Assembly (NCBI RefSeq): GCF_014639535.1
Contig: NZ_BMGA01000002.1
Location: forward strand, 1 to 64,000
DNA from: Flavobacterium palustre
GTDB taxonomy: Bacteria > Bacteroidota > Bacteroidia > Flavobacteriales > Flavobacteriaceae
Length of the DNA: 64,000 bases
Direction of reading: 5' to 3'
Under the pieces are notes generated by a model. It had not been told where the DNA came from and made no database searches. It worked only from the letters and a program-made list of their open reading frames with translations. The position numbers were made by a program, and so were the translations under genes. This document shows, one piece after another, positions 23,947-32,271 of this stretch (position 1 is the first letter of the stretch; every line of letters starts with the position of its first letter).

Positions 23947-26034
23947 ATGGTCAAAAAACAAATTCTTAAGGATTTTCTGTTTGTAGTATTGGTTTTGTTA
24001 GTTGGTGTTTCCGTTTTTGGTCAGGTTAAAAAAGACACCGTTTCTTTATCCGAATTAGTTTTAACTGCTTCACCTATACGGAATACAATTCAAAATTCTG
24101 CTGTTGCGGTTTCAGTTATAAGTGAAAAAGAGATCAATCAGGCTGACGGCGTAATCCTGACTCCTGTTTTAAACAAAATCCCGGGTGTATACATGCAGCA
24201 GGGCGCTTTGAATACTAATCGGATTACGATTCGCGGTATCGGGGCGAGGACGCAATATGGAACCAGCAGAATTAAGGCTTATTTTGAGAGAATTCCGCTT
24301 TCGGATGCCGAAGGAGAAACGGTTTTAGAGGATATTGATTTAGAAGCCTTGGGCGGAATCGAAATTATAAAAGGACCTAATTCGACCAGTTTTGGTGCCG
24401 GTTTGGGAGGTGTCATCAGTTTGAAGGCAAAGCAATTAAATCAGGAAACTACTTTTGCAAAATCAGGAAGTACATTTGGGAGTTTTGGGTTGCTAAAACA
24501 AATTTTATCGGTGGGTTCTGCTGATTCAAATTCTTCTGTTTTTGCTAATTATAGTAATTTGCAACAAGATGGTTATCGAGCTAATAGTGATTATAACCGA
24601 CAATCATTAAATTTATTTGCTAAGCAACAGCTTTCTAAGAAATCGATACTTTCGTTTTTTAGCATCGCTACAAGATTGAAAGCTTTTATTCCGAGTTCGA
24701 TAAGTGAAAATGCTTTTAATAACAATCCGAAGTCGGCGGCGGCTACCTGGCTCGCTGCAAAAGGCTATGAATCCTATGATAAATTGTTAGCCGGTTTGGG
24801 GTTTGAACATCAGTTTTCTGAAAGTTGGTCGGCTGATATTAGTCTTTTTTCTAATTTGAAAAATGCTTATGAAGCACGCCCTTTTGATATATTGGAAGAT
24901 AAAACCAAGTCGGCAGGTTTTCGTTCCAAAGTAAATTATTTGGATTATTTATTCACTTTGCCTAATATTATTAGCGTTGGTACTGAATTTATAACGGAAA
25001 ATTATAATTTTTCACTATTTAGAAATTTGTACCAATCCAATTCCGGACAAGGAAGTTTACAAGGTGAACGATTTGCTCAAATGGAACAAAACAGACGTTA
25101 TTGGAATGCTTTTTTTCAAATGGAAACCAAACTCTCAACAAAGCTCAATTTGGAATCCGGAATTGCATTCAATACAACTCATTACAATCAGGCGGATATT
25201 TTTTCACAGCTTGGAACAAAACAAAATTACAGCTTTGAGAGTATTTGGTCGCCTCGATTGGGTTTGTCTTATAAAATAGCCGATGGCAAAAATATTTATG
25301 CTTCGTTGAGCAAAGGGTTTTCTATTCCGGTAGTTGCCGAAACCTTAACAGCCGAAGGACAAATTAATACCGATTTAAAACCTGAAATTGGGGTGAACTA
25401 TGAAGCAGGTTTTAAAGGGAACTTTTTAGGAAGGAAACTTTATACAGAACTGATTTTTTATTCCACTCAAATCGGCAATTTATTAGTGGCGCGCAGGGTT
25501 GCCGAAGATCAATATGTGGGAATTAATGCAGGAGAAAGTTCGCATCAGGGAATAGAATTTTTAGTGAATTATAAATTTGATGCTAATGCAAATATTCAGT
25601 TGAATCCTTATTTTTCGGGAACAATCACTCATTTTAAATTTAAAGATTTTGTAGACAGAGATACTGATTTTTCAGGAAAATTGTTGCCGGCTGTACCTAA
25701 TGTGCAATTGAATGCCGGATTGGATTTGGTAACGGCAATGGGGTTGAATTTTAATGCTTCTTATCGATATACAGGTAAAAGATATCTTGATGATGCCAAT
25801 TTAAAGGAAACAAAAGGATACCAACTTCTTGATGTAAAAGCCAGTTATGTTTTTTATATCCTTAAAAAGTTAAAAATGGAAATCAATACAGGAGTTCTAA
25901 ATGTATTGAATGAGAAATATGCTGCGAGTATATTGCCTAATGCTGTTGGTTTTGGAACTGCTCCGGCCCGTTATTATTACTCGGGAAATCCGGTGAATTA
26001 TTATGGTGGCTTCAATGCCGTCTATACTTTTTAA
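23947..26034 (+). CDS. TonB-dependent outer-membrane receptor
   Basis: Outer-membrane active transporter of about 695 residues. The ATG at 23947 gives a signal peptide (LFVVLVLLVGVSVFGQ); 23923 is a possible alternative. The longer GTG frame would start inside the tRNA terminator. The plug domain is clear (SELVLTASPIRNTIQNSAVA, LNKIPGVYMQQG, RITIRGIGARTQYG, IEIIKGPNSTSFGAGLGGVI), followed by the 22-strand barrel with RLGLSYKIADGKNIYASLSKGF and the C-terminal NYYGGFNAVYTF ending in Phe. The plug and barrel style resembles siderophore or ferric-dicitrate receptors, but no SusD partner or substrate enzyme is adjacent, so the ligand is undetermined. It converges with an AraC gene with no bases between the two stop codons. 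Confidence 0.92.
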   Translation: MVKKQILKDFLFVVLVLLVGVSVFGQVKKDTVSLSELVLTASPIRNTIQNSAVAVSVISEKEINQADGVILTPVLNKIPGVYMQQGALNTNRITIRGIGARTQYGTSRIKAYFERIPLSDAEGETVLEDIDLEALGGIEIIKGPNSTSFGAGLGGVISLKAKQLNQETTFAKSGSTFGSFGLLKQILSVGSADSNSSVFANYSNLQQDGYRANSDYNRQSLNLFAKQQLSKKSILSFFSIATRLKAFIPSSISENAFNNNPKSAAATWLAAKGYESYDKLLAGLGFEHQFSESWSADISLFSNLKNAYEARPFDILEDKTKSAGFRSKVNYLDYLFTLPNIISVGTEFITENYNFSLFRNLYQSNSGQGSLQGERFAQMEQNRRYWNAFFQMETKLSTKLNLESGIAFNTTHYNQADIFSQLGTKQNYSFESIWSPRLGLSYKIADGKNIYASLSKGFSIPVVAETLTAEGQINTDLKPEIGVNYEAGFKGNFLGRKLYTELIFYSTQIGNLLVARRVAEDQYVGINAGESSHQGIEFLVNYKFDANANIQLNPYFSGTITHFKFKDFVDRDTDFSGKLLPAVPNVQLNAGLDLVTAMGLNFNASYRYTGKRYLDDANLKETKGYQLLDVKASYVFYILKKLKMEINTGVLNVLNEKYAASILPNAVGFGTAPARYYYSGNPVNYYGGFNAVYTF

Positions 26035-26904
26035 TTAACGGGCTATTTTGTTTTTGTATTCTTTAGGCGTGTTTCCGGTGTTCTTTTTGAATAGCTTATT
26101 GAAATTAGAAACGGTTTTGTATCCGCATTCATAAGCTATTTCCGAAACGCTCATGTCGGTTTCTATAAGGTGTTTGCAGGCATTTGAAATGCGTATTTCG
26201 TTCAGGTATTCAATGAAATTCTTTTTGGTTCTTGATTTGAACATTCTGCAAAAAGAAGTCGGTGTCAGATTGGCAATTTGAGCTACTTCATCCAGTGAAA
26301 TCTCTTTTTTGTAATTGTCTTTTATGTATTGGTAAACGTCCGAAAGACGGTCTTTTTTAATAGAATCATTAGTAGGTGAATAGGTTTCGCTGTTTATGAA
26401 ATCTAAATCAGTAGTGGTAGCTGATAAAACAGATAAAATTTCAAAAAGCCCAATAATAACTTCAAAATCCTGTTTGATAACGAGTTGTTCTAATTTTTCA
26501 GCGATAAGTTTGTTGGTTTTTCCTTTAATGGAAAGTCCTTTTTTTGCTTTTTCAAAAAGGCTGTTGATTTTTTGAGCTTCTTTTAATTCGTAAAAAGCAG
26601 GACCGAAAATATCTTTGTTAAAATAAACTACAATAGCTTTGGCTTTAAGTTTATTGATGTTGTGATAATAGATTTCATCGTTTAACCAAACATGGGGAAT
26701 ATCGGACCCCAGAAAAACCATGTCGCCTGATTCAAAATTATCCACCGAATTACCTATAATTCGTTTGCCAAAACTTTCTTTTACATAAACCAGTTCCAAT
26801 TCAGGATGGGAATGAAAGGGTGCCTGAAAGAAAGATTCCTCTCTGGCATGTACAGATATGGCGCTGTTTAAGTAAGACGATATTTTGGTTCTCTCTAGTT
26901 TCAT
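26035..26904 (-). CDS. AraC family transcriptional regulator
   Basis: A 289-residue regulator with an N-terminal cupin-like sensor domain (HSHPELELVYVKESFGKRII, SGDMVFLGSDIPHVW) and a C-terminal AraC double helix-turn-helix (ISLDEVAQIANLTPTSFCRM, VSEIAYECGYKTVSNFNKLF, TGNTPKEY). It is transcribed away from the SDR/FAH genes, whose promoter lies in the shared 281-base region, so it is the natural candidate regulator of that sugar-catabolic group; a sugar or sugar-acid ligand is inferred. Its TAA abuts the TAA of the TonB receptor gene. A -7-like TAtcTTTG on the minus strand at 26912-26919 suggests an almost leaderless mRNA. Confidence 0.92.
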   Translation of the reverse strand: MKLERTKISSYLNSAISVHAREESFFQAPFHSHPELELVYVKESFGKRIIGNSVDNFESGDMVFLGSDIPHVWLNDEIYYHNINKLKAKAIVVYFNKDIFGPAFYELKEAQKINSLFEKAKKGLSIKGKTNKLIAEKLEQLVIKQDFEVIIGLFEILSVLSATTTDLDFINSETYSPTNDSIKKDRLSDVYQYIKDNYKKEISLDEVAQIANLTPTSFCRMFKSRTKKNFIEYLNEIRISNACKHLIETDMSVSEIAYECGYKTVSNFNKLFKKNTGNTPKEYKNKIAR

Positions 26905-27107
26905 CAGGCTTCAAAGATAAATAATAATTAGATAAGGATAAAATCGAATTATTATTTAGGGTTGTGGCACAGTACCTTTATTTTTTTATATTTTGCCATA
27001 TGAAAATATCGTAATCAATTGATAGATAAGGCAGTAATGAATTAGGTGTTGTGAGGAAATTGAATCCTTGTTTAAAAAAATACAACAAATTAGTGCTATT
27101 TTATCTC

Positions 27108-27137
27108 TTGAAAACGAAGCATTTATTTATAAATTTG
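27108..27137 (+). promoter_or_regulatory. Predicted promoter of the SDR-FAH genes
   Basis: TTG (27108-27110) and TAaaTTTG (27130-27137) are 19 bases apart. The predicted start is about 45 bases upstream of the SDR ATG. The flanking A/T-rich sequence between the AraC gene and this promoter is where an operator would be expected, but I see no obvious direct repeat. Confidence 0.65.
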
Positions 27138-27185
27138 TCCTTTTTAAAATTAATATCATTTATAATAATTTAATACTACGTTAAA

Positions 27186-27950
27186 ATGTTCTCATTAAAA
27201 GATAAAAAAGCAATCATAACAGGTGGTGGAAGCGGAATTGGAAAAGCCATTTCGGTATTATTTGCTAAACAAGGAGCTGAAGTTCACATCATAGAATTAA
27301 CAGCCGAAAGTGCTCAAAATACAGTTGACGAAATCACTGCCGAAGGAGGAAAAGTTTTTGCACATGCTTGTAATGTTGCTAAACATGATGAGGTGGTAGC
27401 TACTTTTGAAAAAATTGGTAATATCCATATTTTGGTTAACAATGCCGGAATTGCTCACGTAGGTAAAGTGGATACAACTGGGGAAGCTGATTTTGACAGA
27501 ATTATGGATGTGAATGTAAAAGGAGTTTACAACTGTTTGTTTGCCTCAATTCCTCAATTCCGTAAGTCGGGTGGTGGTGCTATTGTTAATATGGCTTCGA
27601 TTGCTTCATGGGTTGGGATTTCGGATCGTTTTGCTTATTCAACGGCTAAAGGAGCGGTGATGTCTATGACATTATCAGTTGCCAGAGATTATATTAACGA
27701 AAATATCCGTTGTAATTCGATTTCTCCCGCGCGTGTACATACACCGTTTGTAGATGGATTTATTGCTAAAAATTATCCTGGAAATGAGGCTGAAATTTTT
27801 GATAAGTTATCAAAATCACAGCCTATAGGAAGAATGGGAAAACCGGAAGAAATTGCTACTTTAGCATTGTTCTTAGCAAGTGAGGAAGCTGGATTTATTA
27901 CAGGATCAGATTATCCAATTGACGGGGGATTTATAAAATTGAATAACTAA
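27186..27950 (+). CDS. SDR family oxidoreductase, likely sugar-acid or sugar dehydrogenase
   Basis: Classical short-chain dehydrogenase of 254 residues: nucleotide-binding TGGGSGIGKA, NNAG at LVNNAGIAHVG, catalytic Ser in NMASIASWVG, YxxxK in FAYSTAKGAV, and the C-terminal GSDYPIDGG. Together with the following FAH-family gene it resembles the pair that acts on 2-keto-3-deoxy-L-fuconate in the non-phosphorylating L-fucose pathway (dehydrogenase, then hydrolase). That pairing is established in other bacteria; the substrate here is inferred from context. Fuconate dehydratase and lactonase are not in the window. SDR substrates cannot be assigned from motifs alone. Confidence 0.88.
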   Translation: MFSLKDKKAIITGGGSGIGKAISVLFAKQGAEVHIIELTAESAQNTVDEITAEGGKVFAHACNVAKHDEVVATFEKIGNIHILVNNAGIAHVGKVDTTGEADFDRIMDVNVKGVYNCLFASIPQFRKSGGGAIVNMASIASWVGISDRFAYSTAKGAVMSMTLSVARDYINENIRCNSISPARVHTPFVDGFIAKNYPGNEAEIFDKLSKSQPIGRMGKPEEIATLALFLASEEAGFITGSDYPIDGGFIKLNN

Positions 27951-27955
27951 AAAAA

Positions 27956-28016
27956 GGTACTAAGGTTCTAAGCTACTAAGTCTTTAAAAAAAGTGCAGTA
28001 CCTTAACAACTTAGAA
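27956..28016. repeat. CTAAG-type palindromic repeat inside the SDR-FAH operon
   Basis: GGTACTAAGGTTCTAAGCTACTAAG (27956-27980) has CTAAG units spaced about 9-10 bases apart and is answered by AGTACCTTAACAACTTAGAA (27997-28016). The outer GGTACT/AGTACC is an exact inverted pair. It fills most of the 97 bases between the two genes. It may fold in the mRNA and change the expression ratio of the two genes. Confidence 0.6.
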
Positions 28017-28047
28017 TTAAAAAAATAATAATAAAAAATATAGAGAA

Positions 28048-28902
28048 ATGAAATTAATACGTTTTGGAGCAGAAGGCAGCGAAAAACCAGGGATTTTAAT
28101 TGGAGAAAAGAGATATGATGTTTCTTCAATTGTAACTGATTATAACGAATCTTTTTTTGAGAATAATGGCTTGGAAAAATTAAAAGCGGCTATCGATGCA
28201 GGTACTTCTTTTCCGGAAGTTGGAGCTGATGTTCGTTTAGGTTCAGCTGTTGCCAGACCTTCAAAAATCATTTGCATTGGGTTGAATTATGTGGACCACT
28301 GTCATGAAACTGGTGCTCCAATCCCAACAGAACCAATTATTTTCTTTAAATCGACTACTTCTTTATGTGGGCCAAATGATAATGTGATTATCCCAAAAGG
28401 AAGTGAAAAAACAGACTGGGAAGTAGAATTGGCTTTTGTTGTTGGTAAAAAAGCAAGTTATGTTGAAGAGTCTGAAGCTTTAGATTATGTAGCGGGTTAT
28501 TGCTTATTAAACGATTACAGCGAAAGAGCTTTCCAAATTGAAATGGGAGGTCAATGGGCAAAAGGTAAAGGATGCGATACTTTTGCACCTCTTGGACCAT
28601 ACTTAGCAACTCAGGATGAAATTGCCGATGTAAACAATCTTCCAATGTGGTTGTCTGTTAATGGTAAAAAATTCCAAAACAGTAATACTTCTAACTTAGT
28701 ATTTAAAATTCCATTTTTAGTACATTATTTAAGTCAGTTTATGACTTTGCTACCGGGTGATGTTATCAGTACAGGAACGCCTCCGGGAGTAGGTTTAGGG
28801 ATTAAACCGGATCCTATTTATGTAAAAGCAGGTGATGTTATCGAATTAGGAATCGAAGGTTTAGGTTCTAGTAAACAAGTTGCTGTGGCTTATTCTAAAT
28901 AA
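28048..28902 (+). CDS. Fumarylacetoacetate hydrolase family protein
   Basis: A 284-residue metal-dependent C-C hydrolase or lyase of the FAH superfamily: CIGLNYVDHCHETGAPIP, FFKSTTSLCGPND, the metal ligands in DWEVELAFVVGKKA and YCLLNDYSERAFQ, GPYLATQDEI, and GDVISTGTPPGVGLG. The closest matches I know in this length class are 2,4-diketo-3-deoxy-L-fuconate or rhamnonate hydrolases, often mis-annotated as ureidoglycolate lyase. Following the SDR gene, it would split a diketo acid to pyruvate plus lactate. The reaction is inferred; the family is certain. Confidence 0.88.
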   Translation: MKLIRFGAEGSEKPGILIGEKRYDVSSIVTDYNESFFENNGLEKLKAAIDAGTSFPEVGADVRLGSAVARPSKIICIGLNYVDHCHETGAPIPTEPIIFFKSTTSLCGPNDNVIIPKGSEKTDWEVELAFVVGKKASYVEESEALDYVAGYCLLNDYSERAFQIEMGGQWAKGKGCDTFAPLGPYLATQDEIADVNNLPMWLSVNGKKFQNSNTSNLVFKIPFLVHYLSQFMTLLPGDVISTGTPPGVGLGIKPDPIYVKAGDVIELGIEGLGSSKQVAVAYSK

Positions 28903-28921
28903 GTTTTAGTAAATATATTTT

Positions 28922-28964
28922 AAAAGGAGTATTGGATTTAAGATTCAATGCTCCTTTTTTTTGT
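28922..28964 (+). terminator. Terminator after the FAH gene
   Basis: AAAAGGAGTATTG (28922-28934) pairs with CAATGCTCCTTTT (28946-28958) with one U-G wobble, followed by TTTTGTT. Confidence 0.8.
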
Positions 28965-29094
28965 TCTCTTTTTAGAAAATCTTATTGCTGTAAAAGGGTG
29001 AAAACCTTTGTTTTAATCAGGAGGTAGTTTGATTAAGTTGTGTAATTTGAAGTGTTTGTGAAAACAATCCATAGATTAGCACAAATTGTCCATA

Positions 29095-29122
29095 TTGAGC
29101 TTTGGTTTAGATTCTATTTTTG
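29095..29122 (+). promoter_or_regulatory. Predicted promoter of the sodium/solute symporter
   Basis: TTG (29095-29097) and TAttTTTG (29115-29122) are 17 bases apart, giving a leader of about 40 bases to the ATG at 29170. With the terminator upstream, the transporter is probably a separate transcript from SDR-FAH. Confidence 0.6.
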
Positions 29123-29169
29123 TGTAGATAGTCTCGCTATTGACTATAATAAACCAAACCAACAAAATT

Positions 29170-30807
29170 ATGAATGCATTACAAACAGCAGATTACATTG
29201 TTTTCCTTATTTATTTTGTAATAGTCACCTCTTATGGTATGTATATTTACCGAAGTAAGAAAAATGCAGTTACAAGTTCGAACGACTATTTTTTAGCCGA
29301 GGGTTCGCTTACCTGGTGGGCTATTGGAGCTTCATTGATTGCTTCTAATATTTCGGCGGAACATTTTATTGGAATGAGTGGTTCGGGCTTTGCACTTGGG
29401 TTAGCAATTTCTTCTTATGAGTGGATGTCTGCGGCAACATTAATTATTGTAGCGGTATTTATTCTTCCGGTGTATTTGAAGAATAAGATTTTTACAATGC
29501 CACAATTCTTGGCAAAACGGTATAATGATACCGTAAGCGCCATTATGGCTGTAATTTGGCTGTTGATTTATGTTTTTGTAAATCTTACTTCGATTATTTA
29601 TTTGGGAGCTTTGGCTATTTCATCGATAGCACCTGTTAGTTTTGAATTTTGTGTTATCGGATTGAGTTTATTCTCGGTTATTGTTACCTTGGGAGGAATG
29701 AAAGTAATTGGATATACTGATATGTTTCAGGTAATTGTATTGATATTGGGAGGTTTGGTAACTACTTATTTAGCATTAACCTTACTTTCAGAACAGTTTG
29801 GATTTGGGAAAGATATTTTTAAAGGATTGTCTATTATAGCCGATAAAGCTCCGGGACATTTGCAGATGATATTTGATAAATCAAACCCACATTATTCAGA
29901 ATTGCCGGGAATGTCAGTGATTATAGGAGGGATGCTAATTAATAATCTGGCTTATTGGGGCTGTAATCAGTATATTGTTCAAAGAGCTTTGGGAGCCGAT
30001 TTAAAAACGGCCCGAAAAGGAATTTTGTTTGCTGCCTTCTTGAAATTATTAGTTCCGGTTATTGCAGTTTTGCCTGGTATTGCTATGTATGTGATGCATG
30101 AAAACGGAATGTTCCAACAGGAAATGCTGGATGCCGCAGGAGTTTTAAAACCGGATCGCGCTTACCCTACTTTGATGAATTTATTGCCGGCAGGTTTGAA
30201 AGGAATTGCTTTGGCTGCTTTGACAGCTGCAATTGTAGCTTCTTTAGCCGGAAAAGCGAATAGTATCTCGACGATTTTTTCTCTGGATATTTACAGAAAA
30301 TATTTCGATAAAACGGCATCTGAAAAAAAATTGGTGCGTGTGGGAAGAGCTGTTGTTGTAGTAGCGATGCTTATCGGAGCCATTGTGGCTCCATCGTTAA
30401 AATCTTTAGATCAGGCTTATCAGTTTATACAGGAATATGTAGGTTTCTTTTCTCCGGGAGTATTGGCAATATTTATGTTAGGAATGTTTTGGAAAAAAAC
30501 TACCGCTAATGCCGGACTTGCAGGCGCATTGTTGACTGTGCCTATTGCTACAGTTTTGAAGTTTTTGCCTGTGTGGACTAACGGAGCTTTTCCTGACTAT
30601 CCTTTTTTAGACAGAATGAGTATTACTTTTGTTATGATAGTTGCCATCATGGTAGGGGTTAGTCTTTTAAAACCGGAACCGCAGCAATTGCATGAAAAAC
30701 ACAAAATTGAAGTAGATACATCAATGTTTAAAGTATCATCAGGATTTATAATTGGTTCGTTTATTATTTGTAGTGTATTAGTGGCTTTATATACTGTTTT
30801 TTGGTAA
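29170..30807 (+). CDS. Sodium:solute symporter (SSS family)
   Basis: Inner-membrane secondary transporter of 545 residues with about 14 hydrophobic helices, beginning TADYIVFLIYFVIVTSYGMY. SSS hallmarks include FLAEGSLTWWAIGASLIASN, ISAEHFIGMSGSGFA, MPQFLAKRYNDTVSAIMAVI, WGCNQYIVQRALGA and the helix with AALTAAIVASLAGKANSIST. This style is common for sodium/sugar cotransporters of Bacteroidota. It lies downstream of the SDR and FAH genes and probably imports their sugar substrate (inference). The ATG at 29170 replaces a TTG ten codons upstream that sits too close to the predicted transcription start. Confidence 0.92.
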   Translation: MNALQTADYIVFLIYFVIVTSYGMYIYRSKKNAVTSSNDYFLAEGSLTWWAIGASLIASNISAEHFIGMSGSGFALGLAISSYEWMSAATLIIVAVFILPVYLKNKIFTMPQFLAKRYNDTVSAIMAVIWLLIYVFVNLTSIIYLGALAISSIAPVSFEFCVIGLSLFSVIVTLGGMKVIGYTDMFQVIVLILGGLVTTYLALTLLSEQFGFGKDIFKGLSIIADKAPGHLQMIFDKSNPHYSELPGMSVIIGGMLINNLAYWGCNQYIVQRALGADLKTARKGILFAAFLKLLVPVIAVLPGIAMYVMHENGMFQQEMLDAAGVLKPDRAYPTLMNLLPAGLKGIALAALTAAIVASLAGKANSISTIFSLDIYRKYFDKTASEKKLVRVGRAVVVVAMLIGAIVAPSLKSLDQAYQFIQEYVGFFSPGVLAIFMLGMFWKKTTANAGLAGALLTVPIATVLKFLPVWTNGAFPDYPFLDRMSITFVMIVAIMVGVSLLKPEPQQLHEKHKIEVDTSMFKVSSGFIIGSFIICSVLVALYTVFW

Positions 30808-30883
30808 AAGGTAAATTTATTTTATCTTTTCAAAAAGAGTATAAGTGAAAAAAAATATAGATTATAGTTTAGTTTTTAGATTG

Positions 30884-30921
30884 AAAAGGATTTTGCTTTA
30901 AATAGTGAAATCCTTTTTTTT
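30884..30921 (+). terminator. Terminator after the symporter gene
   Basis: AAAAGGATTT (30884-30893) and AAATCCTTTT (30908-30917) with a 14-base loop and a following T-run. Confidence 0.75.
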
Positions 30922-31070
30922 GTTAAGCTAATGCTGTGAAATTTTAGCTAAAAAGCTATTAGTTATTCTCAAATACGGAATAGTTTGTTCTCATGATAAC
31001 AGAAAATTGTAGTATCTTTAAGGATGATTTTAGTGATTATTTAAAGCCAAATTTTAAAATATACAGTATT

Positions 31071-31349
31071 ATGATTTCGATTACAGCCATTATAAAAAGC
31101 AAAAAAGAAAACATTGAAGAAGTAAAAAAAATGGTTCATAATCTGGTAAGCAATACAAGGAGAGAAGCAGCTTGTGTTCGTTATGATTTGCATTATACCG
31201 AAAATGTATTTATCATTTGGGAAGAATGGAAAGATCAGGCCGGACTTGATATCCATAATAATCAGTCGTATTTAATCAATTTTATTGCCGATAGTGAGAC
31301 CTTATTAGCAGCACCTATTCAGGTTTACAAGACTACTCAGGTAATGTAA
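31071..31349 (+). CDS. Antibiotic-biosynthesis-monooxygenase (ABM) domain protein
   Basis: A 92-residue single-domain ferredoxin-like fold protein. MISITAIIKSKKENIEEVKK, REAACVRYDLHYTEN and FIIWEEWKDQAGLDIHNN fit the ABM/YgiN family, whose members form dimers and act as quinol monooxygenases or have unknown roles. In sugar-acid clusters such small proteins occur beside FAH and SDR genes, so a link to the upstream genes is possible but unproven. The ATG at 31071 fits the family start; the longer frame adds 26 poorly conserved residues across a -7-like TAtcTTTA (31013-31020). Confidence 0.8.
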   Translation: MISITAIIKSKKENIEEVKKMVHNLVSNTRREAACVRYDLHYTENVFIIWEEWKDQAGLDIHNNQSYLINFIADSETLLAAPIQVYKTTQVM

Positions 31350-31374
31350 GAGATTGTTTTTGTTTAATTCAGGA

Positions 31375-31677
31375 TTAGTCTTTGAATATAAAACCCAATC
31401 CCATTTTGCGAAGCATTTTTTTTTCGAATGCCCAGAAAAATTTGAATTGGCCAAACAAAAAACCAATTAGAACTAAGAGAATTTGGTATAAAGGAAAAAT
31501 TAAAATGAGACGAATAGGAGTGTGCCAGAAACCAAAATCCTCTTTAAGGATTCCTAACCAAATACATACTGGTTTTGAAATCCATGCCGAAGCTGATCCT
31601 GTAATGGCAAAAACGATAAAAACTATTGTAAGTTGAAAATTAGAAGTAATTCCCCAACGTTTTTTTAATCCCTTCAT
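31375..31677 (-). CDS. Small membrane protein, DUF6787-like
   Basis: A 100-residue protein with two hydrophobic helices (QLTIVFIVFAITGSASAWI and IRLILIFPLYQILLVLIGFL) and a basic C-terminus (FEKKMLRKMGLGF). The opening KRWGITSNFQL is typical of a conserved Bacteroidota family that I believe is DUF6787; no function is known. It lies 33 bases downstream of the lipoprotein gene on the same strand, so the two may share a transcript. Confidence 0.6.
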   Translation of the reverse strand: MKGLKKRWGITSNFQLTIVFIVFAITGSASAWISKPVCIWLGILKEDFGFWHTPIRLILIFPLYQILLVLIGFLFGQFKFFWAFEKKMLRKMGLGFIFKD

Positions 31678-31710
31678 CTTTATTTATAATGATAACAAAT
31701 GTAGTAAAGA

Positions 31711-32148
31711 TTATCTTAAAGGAACGTGACCCCATAGTTTTTGACGGTAATTATTTTGAAAATAAATCATATAATTGTAAATCAAATAATTTACTTCATA
31801 GCCATAATCAATATTAGGGTCGTAATCAATGGTCATTTCGTATAAATTTCTGCTGTAACGTTGTGGTTGCAAAAAGCGATTATTCCATTCGTTTATGTAT
31901 AATCTGTTTTTGTTTTCTAAATAACTTTGGGTGTAAAAGCCACGAGGATAGGCCATAGAATTAAGCCACATATTAAAACCGGGATCAATAATGATTACTT
32001 CATATTCTAAGTCTTTGTTAGCAATTTTAATTGTGTCGTTACTGCCCGAAGTTAAAGCTTCTTTTTGAGGAATAGTTGTTTTTTGACTGGCACAACTTAG
32101 TAGTATGAGTCCTAAAATCAATGTTAATATGTAAAGTTTATTTTTCAT
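31711..32148 (-). CDS. Lipoprotein, DUF6146-like
   Basis: A 145-residue predicted lipoprotein: signal LTLILGLILLSCAS with lipobox Cys about residue 19. The mature part is aromatic-rich (FNMWLNSMAYPRGFYTQSYL, NKNRLYINEWNNRF, DYGYEVNYLIYNYMIYFQ) as in the conserved Bacteroidota family DUF6146. Function unknown; outer- or inner-membrane attachment is inferred. It precedes the small membrane protein gene. Confidence 0.65.
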   Translation of the reverse strand: MKNKLYILTLILGLILLSCASQKTTIPQKEALTSGSNDTIKIANKDLEYEVIIIDPGFNMWLNSMAYPRGFYTQSYLENKNRLYINEWNNRFLQPQRYSRNLYEMTIDYDPNIDYGYEVNYLIYNYMIYFQNNYRQKLWGHVPLR

Positions 32149-32214
32149 GATATTAGCCGGATTTGAGTTACTTAAATTTACGAATTAAATCGCTGATATA
32201 AGTCGGTTTTTATC

Positions 32215-32251
32215 AAAAATGCCATTTGTGAATAAGACAAATGGCATTTTT
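32215..32251 (-). terminator. Terminator of the EF-hand protein gene
   Basis: AAAAATGCCATTTGT (32215-32229) and ACAAATGGCATTTTT (32237-32251) are perfect 15-bp arms around a 7-base loop, 20 bases beyond the EF-hand gene stop on the minus strand. Confidence 0.85.
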
Positions 32252-32271
32252 AAAAGAATTTTATTTGATAT

